From the NCBI RefSeq assembly GCF_000512585.2, contig NC_089242.1, positions 682,001 to 746,000 of the forward strand: a stretch of 64,000 bases of DNA, given 5' to 3'. The position numbers and the translations under genes are program-made. Numbering within the stretch: position 1 is the first letter of the stretch; each line of letters opens with the position of its first letter. This document shows positions 10,701-22,155 of this stretch, piece by piece. The notes beneath the pieces are model-generated. The model was not told the origin of the DNA and made no database searches. It saw nothing but the letters and a program-made list of their open reading frames with translations. The DNA is from Kwoniella bestiolae CBS 10118 (Eukaryota; Basidiomycota; Tremellomycetes; Tremellales; Cryptococcaceae).

Positions 10701-13271
10701 TTGCAGCTGCTGATGCACAAGATACAGGCACTTTGCACGGAGACCGCCTTGAATGCTATTCAGAGGCGATACCCCCAAATATACAAGACTGCGGATAGGT
10801 TACAGTTGGAAACTAAGTCTATCAATGTGTCTGCTAAAGACTTTATGATGTCGATAAAGAGTAAGTCAGCTACTGCAAGAACTGTGAAAAAGGTATGATG
10901 CTTATTAATATGGCTTTGCAGAAATCGTCCCTTCATCCGCTCGATCAACCTCTTCAGCAGCGGTCCAACTTCCTTCTCATCTTGTCCCACTTCTCTCAGC
11001 CCCCCTGGAACGCATACGGAAAGCCATAGATCACGTCCTACCACCTAGGAAACATGCTACTGCATTGGAAGAAGCAGAGTACGAGGAGGAGGAAGGTGAT
11101 AGCTTCGAGAAGCATATGATGCTACAGTGTGAGTAAGATGTGAGCGTGATCGGATTGCGTCACGAGCTAAGACATGTCATGGGGTGTAGCTCTGGATAAA
11201 TTACGTACTTTCCGTCCGAGGATCTTGGTCCACGGAGAAGCTGGTATGGGACAGACGTACCTTGGTCCTGCGATTTTACATCATCTGGAGGGATTTCATG
11301 TGCAGAGCTTTGATTTGGGTACGCTGTTGGGTGATTCCACTAGAGTGAGTATTTCGCTATCCTCACATATCCCTCTTTCCACATCGCTCAAGTGAGATAA
11401 GGCACACAAAATCTTACTGACGCTCGAGTAGTCAATTGAAGCATCCGTCGTACAACTAATCATCGAAGCTAAACGACATCAACCTTCCATCATTTTCGTT
11501 CCTTCTTTATCAGCTTGGGAGACTACCATCTCCGATACTACTCGAGCTACCATTAGGACACTCCTAGATGGCATCTCGCCTTCCGATCCAATTTTGTTAC
11601 TTGGTGTTTCGGATGCGAATGTCGATGAGTTACCGGTTGATGTGAGAGGGTTGTTCGGGTTTGGGCCTGAGAATAGGATTGCGCTGAACATGCCTACTAA
11701 GGTGGGTTGCATTCTCACTGGAATCTTATACCTCTACGATCACACTGCAGTCGTGTAACGTTGTAACTAGCGGGAACAGAAACATGCTGAGCATCCCCTG
11801 ACATCGCGTAGTCCGAGCGGACAGCGTACTTTGCCGACCTCATGGCTGCTCTTCGTCGACCACCCACCGAATTCCCCGATGGAATGCCACGTAAAAAACG
11901 AGTCTTCGAGGAGTTGCCTCTTGCTGCACCTTTGCCACCTCGACAACCAACTGCTGCGGAGCTGTTGAGAGAAGATGAGAAAGATCAAGCTGCGAGAGAT
12001 ATGATATTCCAATCTTTCGTGCATCTCGTCCGGGATTTCATGAAGAGGCATAGAAAAGTGGTCGCCAGTGTCAAGGTGGGTTCAAAACACACAATGCAGT
12101 CGTGGATGGGATCCGTGAATACACAACAGGAATTTGCTGATTTGTTTCTCGGTGCTGTGTATAGGATGACGCTATGGCTTATTCCAACTATCTGATCGAA
12201 CAAGCTGCCGTTGCTGCTGCTCCCGTTGTCCCTGCTGTGGTCGTTCCAGAAGCAGTCGAACCTGAGATCGCTGCTATTATACCTACCATCGACGGTGATG
12301 TCGCTATGGCTATCGATCCAACCGTACCGCCTTCCGAATTGGTCAACGGTATCGCAACCACGACTGAAACTGAAGTAATCCCTGCAGACCCTGCTGCGCC
12401 AATTCCAGCACCGGTACTAGCACCAGCAGTCGCACCCGCCGAGCCAGTCTGGCAAGCGCATCCCATCGATATCGACACTCTGCAATTCAAACTGCTCAAA
12501 CACAAGTACTATACTCCATCAGACTTCTTAGCGGACATTTCCAAGATTGAGGAAAATGCTCAAATGCTCAATGATCCGGAAAGATTGAGTAGGATTCAGG
12601 AGATGGCTAGTAGTGCGCGATACCATGTACAGGGGTTCGATCAGAAGTGGTTACCTGAATTTGAGAGATACAAGGAACGCATGGTTGCTAAGAAGGCTGA
12701 GAGGAAGAAGAAGAAGGAATCAGAGAAGGAATTGGAGAAGGAGGTGATTGTGGTTGATGGGGAGTGGGAGGGTGAAGCGACCACAATAGTGAATGGTGCA
12801 ACAGGGGAGGGAGAAGAATTGAGCTTGAAGAGGGTTAGGGAGGATGGTGAAGATGAAGATGGGAGTCAAGGGAGGGAGAAGAGGGTGAGGGAAGATGAGA
12901 TGGAAGTTGATCGTGTGTCGCATCCTCTGGTGAATGAAGACATCACAACGGCAATTACCAATGGTCCTTCGAGTCTGCCAGTACCAGTACCAACAGAAAT
13001 ACCAAGTGTACCCCCACCCTCATCGTCTACCGTCGTTCACCCGCCGTTCGTGCTTTCGGACGAATCGATGAAAAACCTGAAATTGGATTTGGATCTGATA
13101 ACTAGTGTATTCAATATCGATCAGCTGGAACAACTACGAGCTGGCTTGTTTGATATTATCTGGAGGGGACGGGGCGAGTGGGATAGGACGGGGATGGTAG
13201 AGAAGATGAGGGAGAGGATAGTGGGTTGGGGGAGGGAGGTGGAGAGGTGGAGAGAGGGTGGGAGGGTGTAG
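7708..13271 (+). CDS. YTA7: ATAD2/Yta7-type AAA ATPase with bromodomain
   Basis: A 1579-residue chromatin AAA protein of the Yta7/Abo1/ATAD2 family, which handles histone H3-H4 and nucleosome density. Thirteen exons: 7708-9483, 9550-9685, 9739-9810, 9872-10045, 10104-10232, 10293-10385, 10442-10665, 10728-10860, 10922-11128, 11190-11344, 11432-11701, 11812-12075, 12165-13271. Their sum is an exact number of codons. The N-terminal ~590 residues are Gln/Pro-rich, then strongly acidic with basic patches and a GRPKK AT-hook-like motif. AAA1 is intact: VTFDNVGGLDD, Walker A GPPGTGKT, Walker B IIFFDEID, sensor ATNRPD and arginine-finger RRPGRFDRE. AAA2 is degenerate (GEAGMGQTY in place of GxxGxGKT), as is usual in this family. 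A bromodomain-like segment follows, FVHLVRDFM and then HPIDIDTLQFKL, interrupted by ~100 Ala/Val/Pro-rich residues. A predicted coiled tail ends the protein. Confidence 0.93.
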
Positions 13272-13963
13272 TGGGTCAGTGGTTGAGTATCCGATTGTCA
13301 GAAGTAGGAGGAGAGTGTGAGGATAGGATAGGTGGGAATGGAAGTGTCACTATACATTATATATATGGGTAAATGAGTATCTTGGGAGATAGATCCCTCC
13401 TTTTGGATTATTAGGTTATAGGTTACATGCATCTTCATGATATACTATATATGCTTCTACGTACTGACCAGGAAAGGTGACTTATGATTACGATCAAAGT
13501 TCAGGTAAGAGTAACCATTCACTTTGCCTGTTTATGATATTACGAACACCTTGCCCGTCGAGACCATTGTCTCATATCAATCAACCTTGATCTGACTGAT
13601 CCCTCGGACTCGGCTTCGGAGTCCATTTGGATGGGGCCTGGATGGAAGAGCGGGCGCTGATTGAGTGATTATGCTGTGGGGCTGTTGGTCCCATGCCTCC
13701 TAATCACATGACTTTGTTATCTGCCTCTGCTCTGATTCAGGGTTTTATGCTTGCTACCCCGAGGGCTACCTGTATTTCGGATTCCATTCATGACCACAAC
13801 GCCGAAATATCACTGACATGCCCGCGGGCAATGATATTCAATCTCTATCTACATGTTACCACTCATCGCTCATATATAACCACATATGAGATACCGAAAT
13901 ACATCGTCCAGAATGTAAAACTGCCAGCTTACTACCCTTCTACTCACTTGCAAATTATACACA
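13272..13963. other. Intergenic region
   Basis: These 692 bases hold the 3' flank of the YTA7-like gene, with TATATATATG and ATACTATATATG runs near 13355 and 13440. They also hold the promoter of the amidohydrolase gene. No additional gene is supported. Confidence 0.45.
13873..13879 (+). promoter_or_regulatory. TATA box for the amidohydrolase gene
   Basis: TATATAA lies about 90 bases before the ATG at 13964. Position and sequence fit a core promoter element. Confidence 0.45.
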
Positions 13964-16210
13964 ATGTCCGCCCCTCAAGTAAACGGTAATGCTACTAAAG
14001 ATTGGCCTTTCCCCAATCCCCCTGTGGTACGAGAGGAATAGTATGTCGTCTTGTCCGTCTCTACACCCTTGCTTTTTCATTCATCTACTAGTCCGGTGAT
14101 ACTCCAAACTGATACTCCTGGTCGCTGTCTTAGCCTCCCAAAACTAGCCATCAAACCATGGCTCATCCCTCAAACACCTCAACGAGTTCTCAAGAACTGT
14201 AAAGTCGTAGATCCAGCTTCTGGCAAACTACTCGACGGTCTCAAGTCAATTACTATTGCAGAGGGGAAGATCGTCTCGGTCGAAGATACCAGGGATAGCG
14301 ATGAGGGTGTGGATGTGCAGGGTGCCTACGTTTGTCCGTGAGTATGAGTTTCTGGCCTCATTGTCAAGTGCAATGGCACGATAAGGAAGGGCCAAGACTG
14401 ATGAATGGCTGAATTCTTATAGCGGTCTGATCGACTGTCATGTCCATATTACCGCTACGCCAGGTGTAAAGACTATGTTGGAGCTTGTCAAGTTGCCTGA
14501 TCAGTTGACAAGTCTGAGATCTACTTTTGTGCTTAAGGGTGAGTGCAAGCAATCCTCTTTCTTCCCGTCCCTTGTGCCAGGTATGGACAATGCAGCGCTG
14601 AGCTGACTCCCTTTTTTGGGGATTATAGAAATGCTCGCTAGGGGATTCACAACAGTCAGAGACACAGGTAAGTCTAATGCTCCCTCCTTCCTCTGTATAC
14701 GTCGATTGACCTCGATATGCTGATCATGGATGACGTTATAGGCGGAGCAACCAAAATCATCGCCACAGCACTTGAAGAGGGTTTGTTAGAAGGTCCAAGA
14801 CTATTCCAATGTGGTAAAGCCCTATCCCAGACAGGTGGTCACGCAGATTTCCAATCGGCCGTCTCGGGTGGGAATCAGACTGGTTGTTGCGGTGGTCACT
14901 CCGAATCGTTGGGGAGAGTGTGCGATGGCGTGCCGCAGGTGTTGAAAGCTGTGAGAGAGGAGTTGAAAGCTGGAGCTGATTGTGAGTCACGATGATCCAC
15001 GTACGATCTGCGGTGAGCAATGGGATGAAGGTCAAACGTAGCTGATATCATCATGGTGGTGCTACTAGTCATCAAGATCATGATGGGTGGGGGTGTGTCG
15101 AGTGAGGCGGACCCTATCGATATGATCCAATTCACCGAAGAGGAAGTACAAGCTATTACTAAGACTTGTGATCGAATGGGTAACAAGATAAGTGAGTGTA
15201 GCGAAATATGTTCATGAAGACTGTAGTCTGCAAAGAGAAGGACATAAGCTGATTCGAGAACCCTTGTTCAGGTACCGCCCACGCTTACACCCCCGGAGCG
15301 ATCAGACACGCCGTCGAGAACGGTGTGAAAGCCATCGAGCATGGTAATTTCATTGACGAGCCCACCGCCAAGATGTGAGCCGCAACCAATCCTTGAAACA
15401 TGGTTTGCCTAATGTATACATGCGCTGACATACCCCTGGTCAACCCGCAGGATGGCAGAGAAAGGTATCTTCCTCACTCCCACTCTGGCATGTTATGGAA
15501 TAATGGCCCGAAAACCATTCGAGGATTTCTTGTCGGAAGTGGGTAGACCCAAGAATCTGGAGGTCATGGAGAAGGGGTTGGAAGCTCTGAAGATTGCTGA
15601 AGAGGCTGGTGTAACCGTTTGCTAGTGGGTTAGACCATTCCCTTCAAAAACAGATACCAACAACTGATCGATTTACTGATGATACGTTGATTATTAGCGG
15701 TTCCGATCTGTTGGTATCTGTGAGTCATCATATCTCACCGATCATGTCGAAGAAGGGAACCTCATACTGATGATACTGATTGAATATAGATGCACGCATT
15801 ACAAACCGAGGAGTTCACCGTCCGATCCCAAGTGCTCGATTCTCCCACCATCCTGAAACAGGCAACTACCAATGCTGGTGGGTCCATGTCCCTTCCCCAT
15901 ATTGTGTAGATCTCACGAAGGTTTGAGTTGCCAGAGCTGAGCTGACCTGGTATTATTATCCAGCCAAATTGCTCAAACACGAAGGTAAACTCGGAGTAAT
16001 CGCTCCGGGAGCTTACGGAGATATCATCGTACTCAGATCGAACCCTCTCGAGGATATCTCTGTAAGTAGATGAGGTATCATTCGTAACTGAAGATACTTG
16101 CTAATTCATATGTGTGTCTGTGATTGTAGGTCCTCGACAGACCAGAAGATAACCTCCTGGCAGTCATCAAAGAAGGTCGAACCTCGATGTCACACATCAA
16201 GGGGTTGTAA
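13964..16210 (+). CDS. Metal-dependent amidohydrolase (imidazolonepropionase-like)
   Basis: Predicted 454-residue amidohydrolase-superfamily enzyme (COG1228 type, related to imidazolonepropionases and prolidase-like hydrolases). It hydrolyses a C-N bond with one or two metals in a TIM barrel. Metal ligands are visible in order: the HxH pair in GLIDCHVHI, the likely carboxylated lysine in DFIKIMMGGG, His in TAHAYTPGAIRHA, His in IEHGNFID, and the barrel-end Asp in YGSDLLV. A beta-sandwich cap is split between the N-terminus (KVVDPASGKLL) and the C-terminus (GAYGDIIVLRSNPLED). Exons: 13964-14040, 14134-14337, 14423-14538, 14629-14667, 14742-14981, 15069-15191, 15272-15374, 15451-15624, 15698-15719, 15790-15877, 15964-16061, 16130-16210, summing to 455 codons. 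One exon is only 22 nt. No signal peptide is seen, so it is likely cytosolic. The true substrate is unknown. Confidence 0.88.
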
Positions 16211-16440
16211 AGAAATCAATCTCATGATATTTTGGGTTCTGAGTTTTGTGGATTTGTGGTCGGGTGGTTATGTAGTTGTAGGCATGAACGAGGTCGGTGG
16301 CAGGGCGTTTGTACAACATAGCAATGATGCATAGCTTATTCTAACGTGTACAACCCCGTCCTGACCGATGTTATTTGCACTTCAACAAGATAATTTTATA
16401 ATACCGCATAACCCGGTCTACAATTGCATACAACACTACA

Positions 16441-19220
16441 CTAAGACTGCAAACTTTGAGTATCCCATAACCACCCGAGACTGCTCCATAACTGTTGATC
16501 CACATCTGTCATTGGGGCCTACGAGACCAAGACATAGTATCAGACAACGTCATATCTGGACATCAACAGCGTCCCCGAAACAAGAAGTACAAGGTTACTC
16601 ACAAACAAATTATTAATATCCAAACTCCATTCCGCACTAGTCGCCATCCCCGATATCGTTCCACCAGGATTAATCATCTCGCCTTGCCCCGCCGGCGGAT
16701 CACTCAGTATTCCCAACAGGCTCTGAGCTAATGGTAAATCATTCTCGAGAGATCTCAACAGGAGCTCCAAATGGGTTTTGGCGGTTATAGCTGTTGGCCA
16801 GGAGTTGAGGTAACCCGCTTTGATAACTGTTACGAGCCTTATCAGGACATCGCCCGATTCGAGGTTGATGATTGGGTGGGTCGTGTTGGCTTTGACTGCT
16901 ATTCGGAGGAGGAGGGCGGCACCGTTTAGGATGTTGAATGCTGAGTCTGTATTCGAATCAAACATTCAGCTACTTCCCCAGAATACTTCAGTGAGCATGT
17001 AGGCAAGTCGCTTACATGGGAACCAAAACGACTGTTGATCACCCGCATCTAAGCTCTCCAAGAATTCTACCAACTCCTTACCGATCTTCAAGGCAGACTT
17101 TAGTGTCCCCTCAATATCATGCGATGTCTCACCCGGTTCACCTAGCGTTAATCGGATCAAGGCAATCTTCAACCCCAGATGACAGACTTGCATTGAGCCT
17201 ATATGCCAAATCGAACATGATCCCATTAGTACATTTTTACTCCCTAATCATGGGTTATATGCTGACTTACGAACACCATGTGCTCTCGATGACCCTTTCT
17301 GCTTGACAGGCAGACTAAGCTGGGGATCCAACCAATCCTGAAACGAGTCCAGGTCATTCGCTATGCTTTCCAATAACACACTCCGGTATGGGTCCCGCGG
17401 TGGCGAGACTGCTGCCTGGAGAGTATGGAAACTGCTCGTTATCCTTTCCAGGATAAGCGTCAATTTCGCCATGCCAATGAAAGATAACATCGATTGACGA
17501 GGTTCGTCGGGTGTGTCGTTGCCCCAATCGGCATCCCACATTTTGGGTAGAGAGACATTGTGATCTGTTGGATGAATGCTACGGATGAGAAGTGGGTTAG
17601 AACGGTGTGTGACTTGATATCTTGGGATAAGGTCAAACTCGCTATGGTGGTCTACCTTGTATGTACGATCTCCTATACATACCTTGGTCAGCATGAGCAT
17701 GAATATAGTGTTTGGAAGTGACCAGACTCACCAAGTGTCCATTATGATCAAGGACCACCATATCCTCCTACGCAGACTTCTCTCCCATCTGGGCAGCTTC
17801 CACTTGATGCATTCCACATGTAACCCTAAAACATATGCACAGCCCACAGCCTGATCGCAAAGTCATCCAGGTATCAGCTACCAGGTCTTCCGTTTTCATT
17901 GTTTTCTGAAGGGAATGAGGTGGATTGCACTCACCCTTCCCAGAGTAATACTATTCTGCGCATGATTCTCATGTGGATTGCACAACAGAATCATCATGGT
18001 AGTCTGCAGCGTGACCAACCGAGGCAAACGATATTCATCCTCCAAAGCGGCCAAGACCTTCTTCCACATCAACGTAGCTACTGCCCTCTCCATCGGTCGA
18101 TAGGTGTATATCGTGTGTGACATCAGAGCAGCCAGGAAAGTAGGCGAGTAGGTACCGCTCCCTGGTTCTCGGCGAATAACAGCTTCCAGCCGCATTCGGT
18201 TGGCTACTGGAAAAGCCAGTAGAGTGGTTTCTTTGAAACTGCACAGTCATCACTTAAATCAGTGGCGATTTCCTTCCAAGCCGTGAAATGGTATGTAAGA
18301 TGATACAACACATACTGGTTTGTTAACTCCTGAGCCTTCTCCGGCCCTAATAGCTCTACACATTCATTCAACAATGGTTGTGTACCCTCCGGTGGACCGA
18401 GTCTACCATATAGCAGAGCTGGATTTCTAACAAATAAAGCCGGTACAGGTCCATCTGAAACCTGTCTGAACTTCTGTCCTGGTCCGCCTCCTCCGCTCGA
18501 GAGTGACGCTGCTAAAGATCCTGCGGCGATGGCTGATGGTCCGAGGTAATGCGATTCCTCACAGTCGTCATACTCCATATCTAGAGAATCGTAATACCCA
18601 TCATCGGACTATAATCCAACGTACAAGGTGAGCTCATGTTAACCACATAGGAGAGGCTCAGGAGCACAGAAGGCAAAGCTTACCCCATCAGGCTCAAGCT
18701 CATCCTCATCTTCCATATGTGGCATTCGACTACTCCTTATCAAAGCTGACATGGAGTGTTTCCTACTCTCGCTCTGTTGACCAACTTCAGTCAGAAAAAT
18801 GCACCCTAAAGTATTCGAAGGGCCTTTTAGAGACACCCACATTTATAGGTCTCGAAGATGGTCCAGCTTCGTTTGCAGACGGGGTACCCTTTGGTGGGGT
18901 CTTACCGTGTCTCTTCAGCGGCGGAGCAATGAAAGTGCATTCTTTATTCCGGGCAGCGCAGTCTGTACATGGTTTCCCGGGTACTGTGATATGGCAGGAA
19001 TGTTTTTGCCGTCTGCCTAAAGATCGGTCCAATGCATGATATCAACATAAGTTCAATATCATTAATCCGAGTTGCCCATGAGAGATTTGACATTCATGAT
19101 CATACAGATGAGACTGTACAGGTCACACTCACAGTTATCACACGGCCTCACCTTCTTCGAACCAATCTTCCTAGGTTCATTTGATATCCTACTCTCTTTC
19201 TCGGTTGGAACGCGGGGCAT
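16441..19220 (-). CDS. Zn2Cys6 fungal transcription factor
   Basis: Predicted 683-residue DNA-binding regulator. Residues 27-56 form the binuclear zinc cluster, C-x2-C-x6-C-x8-C-x2-C-x6-C (CDNCRRQKHSC...CTDCAARNKEC), preceded by a basic KKVRP stretch. The middle and C-terminal parts match the fungal-specific transcription factor domain, including RRRIWWSLIIMDTW and a helical region PRQSMLSFIGMAKLTLILERI. Exons: 19220-19133, 19016-18805, 18773-18684, 18608-18254, 18206-17935, 17850-17732, 17672-17656, 17564-17271, 17198-17016, 16946-16603, 16518-16441, totalling 684 codons. Two donors are weak (GTGCAT, GTGATG). The 17-nt exon is uncertain: just downstream, the sequence continues in frame as the family's conserved GRP motif and then meets TAG (see findings). 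Targets are unknown; the flanking amidohydrolase and Cys-rich genes are only positional candidates. Confidence 0.8.
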
Positions 19221-19889
19221 CGCACAAATTGCCGCTAGCTGCGTTTGATAGCGTTTGATATTTGCTGTACGTCACGGTTCGCTTTGGTGGACTGTGTCGT
19301 GTATATCTGGCTCGTTCTCGATTGTCTGGTACACAGATGACTAGGATTGTAGACCGAATTGATGGTTTTGTGAACATCTTGGGTTTTCTTTGCCCGCGGT
19401 GAAGGTGAGAGGGTGGGAGATGGAATTGCCGGATTTGACCGGTGACCGGACACAGACAATGATGACGTAAGCACAGACAGCTGCAGATCTCTACGAGTTG
19501 CTTCAAGTTAAGTATTTGACATTTGGTTTGTGAAAGGCAACACTGACCTATCGACGAGCCGCAAGGCGGAAACGATGCATCCTCTCCAGATGACCCTGTC
19601 GTGAACATTGCAGCAAGCCATTTGTTCGTGCACAAGGTAGAGTGTCTGAGCGATCGTTCCTGAGCGACAGCCTTTCAATACAGTAAACTTTGCGCGACAA
19701 ACCTTTCTTTTCGTCTCTCCGCCCATTCTGTGCAGCTTCCGAGATGTATATATATACATGCATAAGTACTGCCTTAACTCAGCCGATCCGTCATTCTGGG
19801 CTGCTCTGCTATATTTCCCCACTCCGACCATCCAGCCTCGCTCAAATTATCTTCAGATTTGGATATACCACTTGCTCGGTCATCACGCC
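19221..19889. promoter_or_regulatory. Divergent intergenic promoter region
   Basis: These 669 bases lie between the start of the transcription-factor gene (-) and the first small Cys-rich gene (+). They hold a strong TATA run at 19745-19757 serving the plus strand. Open frames here overlap the TF promoter and show no recognisable pattern. Confidence 0.4.
19745..19757 (+). promoter_or_regulatory. TATA box for the first small Cys-rich gene
   Basis: A GTATATATATACA run lies about 135 bases upstream of the ATG at 19890. No other TATA candidate is near. Confidence 0.45.
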
Positions 19890-20189
19890 ATGTGCTTCAC
19901 CCCTGCTCCCTCAGACAACTCCACCCTAGACAGATGCTGCTTCGACTCCCACGAATGCGCCAATACCGTATGCGGCTCACAAAACCGCTCGACCATCATC
20001 GGAGACGGAACGATATACTGCGATTTGAACGCCACAACCGCTCAATACTTGATGAAACACACCACGACTTGTGGAGGTGCCATTGGGTGCTTGTATACGA
20101 AGGGTTCTCCTCAACATACCAATAGCTCGATGGGTAATTCGGAAAGGATGTTTGATGGGAATCTCCTCTTAGTATGGGTCGTGTGTTGA
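19890..20189 (+). CDS. Small Cys-rich protein, CCF family member 1
   Basis: Single-exon gene for a 99-residue protein that I do not recognise. It begins MCFTPAPSDN and carries RCCFDSHECANTVC. This shares the spacing C-C-F-x4-C-A-x3-C with the next gene and with the minus-strand gene at 39532-39999. Further cysteines (YC, TTC, IGC) give eight in the mature core. No classical signal peptide precedes the conserved region. The C-terminus is a short hydrophobic run (GNLLLVWVVC) and is shorter than the tails of the two relatives, so this copy may be shortened. The start was chosen because homology to the neighbour begins at MCF; an in-frame extension upstream adds nothing conserved. The gene is in tandem with member 2, 281 bases away, and has its own TATA element. 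Confidence 0.6.
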   Translation: MCFTPAPSDNSTLDRCCFDSHECANTVCGSQNRSTIIGDGTIYCDLNATTAQYLMKHTTTCGGAIGCLYTKGSPQHTNSSMGNSERMFDGNLLLVWVVC

Positions 20190-20470
20190 GATGACTGAGA
20201 TAGATGCCTAGCACTTAAACGAGTTTCACAGGACCCCTCCTCCTCAATTGATGGTAGTCACGTATCGTATAAAATGCACAGTGCACCATTCATTCACAAT
20301 ACGCTAATTCTCATACACAACAACCAATGCAAAGCCATAACTACCACTGAGTACTGAACACTGCTCAGCATCATCTTTCCATAGCCCACTTTTCTGATCT
20401 GAACTCTCCACAAACTCAACGAAGCCCTCAATGGTACCAACACCACAAGACACATACCCACATATCAACC

Positions 20471-20809
20471 ATGTGCTTCGTCCCCAGCACACCCAGCAAC
20501 ATCACAACAGACAGTCGATGCTGTTTCGAATCACTCACCTGTGCCCAGACGATATGCGCTTATCAACGAAGTGAGATCGTTCAGGAGGAAAAGAACATCT
20601 GGTGTAATATGGATTTGAGAACCAATGATTGGGCTTATAGACAAGACAATGGGACGGTGTGTAAACAAGGGGGTGGAGGATGGTGTCTTAGTGGGTTTAA
20701 CACTCAACAATCTTCGGTGGGGGTGAAAGTGATGGTATCGAGAGGGTTCTGGGAACGTACTGCATTGGTGCTGCTGGGTTTGGGTATCTTGAGTAGGCTG
20801 GTGGTTTAG
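20471..20809 (+). CDS. Small Cys-rich protein, CCF family member 2
   Basis: Single-exon gene for a 112-residue protein, paralogous to the gene just upstream. MCFVPSTPSN aligns with MCFTPAPSDN, and SRCCFESLTCAQTIC aligns with DRCCFDSHECANTVC. Later cysteines (WC, VC, WC) keep the same order. Unlike member 1 it has a clear C-terminal hydrophobic helix (TALVLLGLGILSRLVV) after a basic/aromatic SRGFWER stretch, resembling a tail anchor or a GPI-type tail. There is no N-terminal signal peptide, so secretion through the classical route is not supported. No known domain is recognised. The tandem arrangement and the dispersed third copy show a small expanding family. Confidence 0.62.
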   Translation: MCFVPSTPSNITTDSRCCFESLTCAQTICAYQRSEIVQEEKNIWCNMDLRTNDWAYRQDNGTVCKQGGGGWCLSGFNTQQSSVGVKVMVSRGFWERTALVLLGLGILSRLVV

Positions 20810-21073
20810 GTGGTTCGAGTGAGTTTACCTTTTTGACGTCTCGAACTAGCGCCATAACCTTCCGGGTGCACGAGCTTTTCGTGAGCTGACTTCATTGTGC
20901 TAGGTCCCCGTTCACTTCGCCCACAACTCGAGGAACATTCACTCGCCCTTTCTACCATCGTATACTATCTCAACAGAAACGATATGCATCTACATTTCGT
21001 ATCGAGTTGACCTGCATATTTCCGATCTTATTAACTACTTCTGACAGACACAACCTTTACGGGGTTGCGCCAA

Positions 21074-21861
21074 CTAATCCTTGCTAGCCCATTCAGGCGC
21101 TTCGTCCTTCCCTTCATCTTCAAGCTTATCACCTTCCTCCTTGGTCTTGTGCGAAGCTCCCTCGGCATGCTCGGCGGGAGCATAGACGGTGAAAAGTGAT
21201 AGAGGGGTCGGACCGGAGTTGATGACTAGGTCAAGGCACAGGGCATAAGCACGATTCTTTGCATCGGACAAATAGAAACCAGAGTAGCATACGGGGAGTA
21301 AGATGACTGCTGGCATGATGACTCAAGAGAGTTAAGACTCACAGTTGTGCTTGGTACCTTGAGGTACAACCACCAAATCTCCAGCTTTGACTTCCCTCTC
21401 CTCACCTGCGATGACGGCTTTACATGTCCCAGAGGTGAAGATGAGATGTTGGTCTACGTGGTGGACCTATTGACAATCCCACATGTATCAGCTCACCGAT
21501 ATATCTCTATCAAGCCAAAAGCTAAAGATTGTGATATCGAGGTTGATTGCGTTGATATTAGGAGCCATGGACCCACCTCCTCGCCGATCTCCCCTCCAAC
21601 AGGAATAGTCATAATGACCAACTGACTGCTCTCTCCAGTCCAAAGGACGTTCCTGAATTCCCCATGTTCCGAAGGGAGGGAACTGGTGATTCGAGGGAAG
21701 TAAGCCATCTTCTTCTCGGGTGGTGACATCTTGTTGCTATTGTTTGATCTATTGATTGTCGAGCTGGTAATTGATCGAGCGACGGTAAAGTAAGAAGGGG
21801 TGATGATGGGTTTTCTCGTTATTGACTGTCTGGCTGTTGACGATAGAATGGATTTGGACAT
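21074..21861 (-). CDS. Cupin-domain protein, probably mitochondrial
   Basis: Predicted 186-residue protein from exons 21861-21577, 21466-21343 and 21225-21074 (187 codons). The first ~45 residues (MSKSILSSTARQSITRKP and on) lack acidic residues and are rich in Ser, Arg, Lys and Thr, typical of a mitochondrial targeting peptide. The rest is a single conserved beta-barrel cupin. Motif 1 is GGEIGEEVHHVDQHLIF with candidate metal ligands; motif 2 is AGDLVVVPQGTKHNFIN. The C-terminal 30 residues are charged (HKTKEEGDKLEDEGKD). Such stand-alone cupins may bind a metal and act as isomerases, dioxygenases or sugar-binding proteins; nothing here decides which. A shorter protein could start at MSPPEKK, giving a cytosolic form. 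Confidence 0.8.
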
Positions 21862-21923
21862 ACTATGTTCTAGTGTTTTATCGTTGCAGAAACAGGAGAG
21901 GATCAGCTTTCCTCTGATCGATC

Positions 21924-21932
21924 CATATATAC
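21924..21932 (-). promoter_or_regulatory. TATA box for the cupin gene
   Basis: On the minus strand this reads GTATATATG, about 65 bases upstream of the cupin ATG at 21861. This spacing supports the longer, presequence-containing start. Confidence 0.45.
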
Positions 21933-22155
21933 TGTATAGATGTGAGAACTGGTGGGATGTACAAGCTCGAGTGGATGACGTCAGACATTCCTCATTCAAA
22001 TTTCCGATCGATTGCGATTAGATTTGTTTGGTTCCGATCCGCTCCATGGCATCTTCGAAGCCACAGACATCTTATAACTAAATCTTGCATACATGTACAA
22101 CTAACGCGCAACTTTAAGAGAAATAGTACCCTCCATCTCAGTATCTCAGTGCCGA

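Noticed and set aside
19758..19889. Upstream in-frame extension of CCF member 1 that could supply a signal peptide
   Set aside because: The extension includes the TATA region, has charged and polar residues between hydrophobic ones, and has no counterpart in members 2 or 3, whose similarity starts at the chosen Met.
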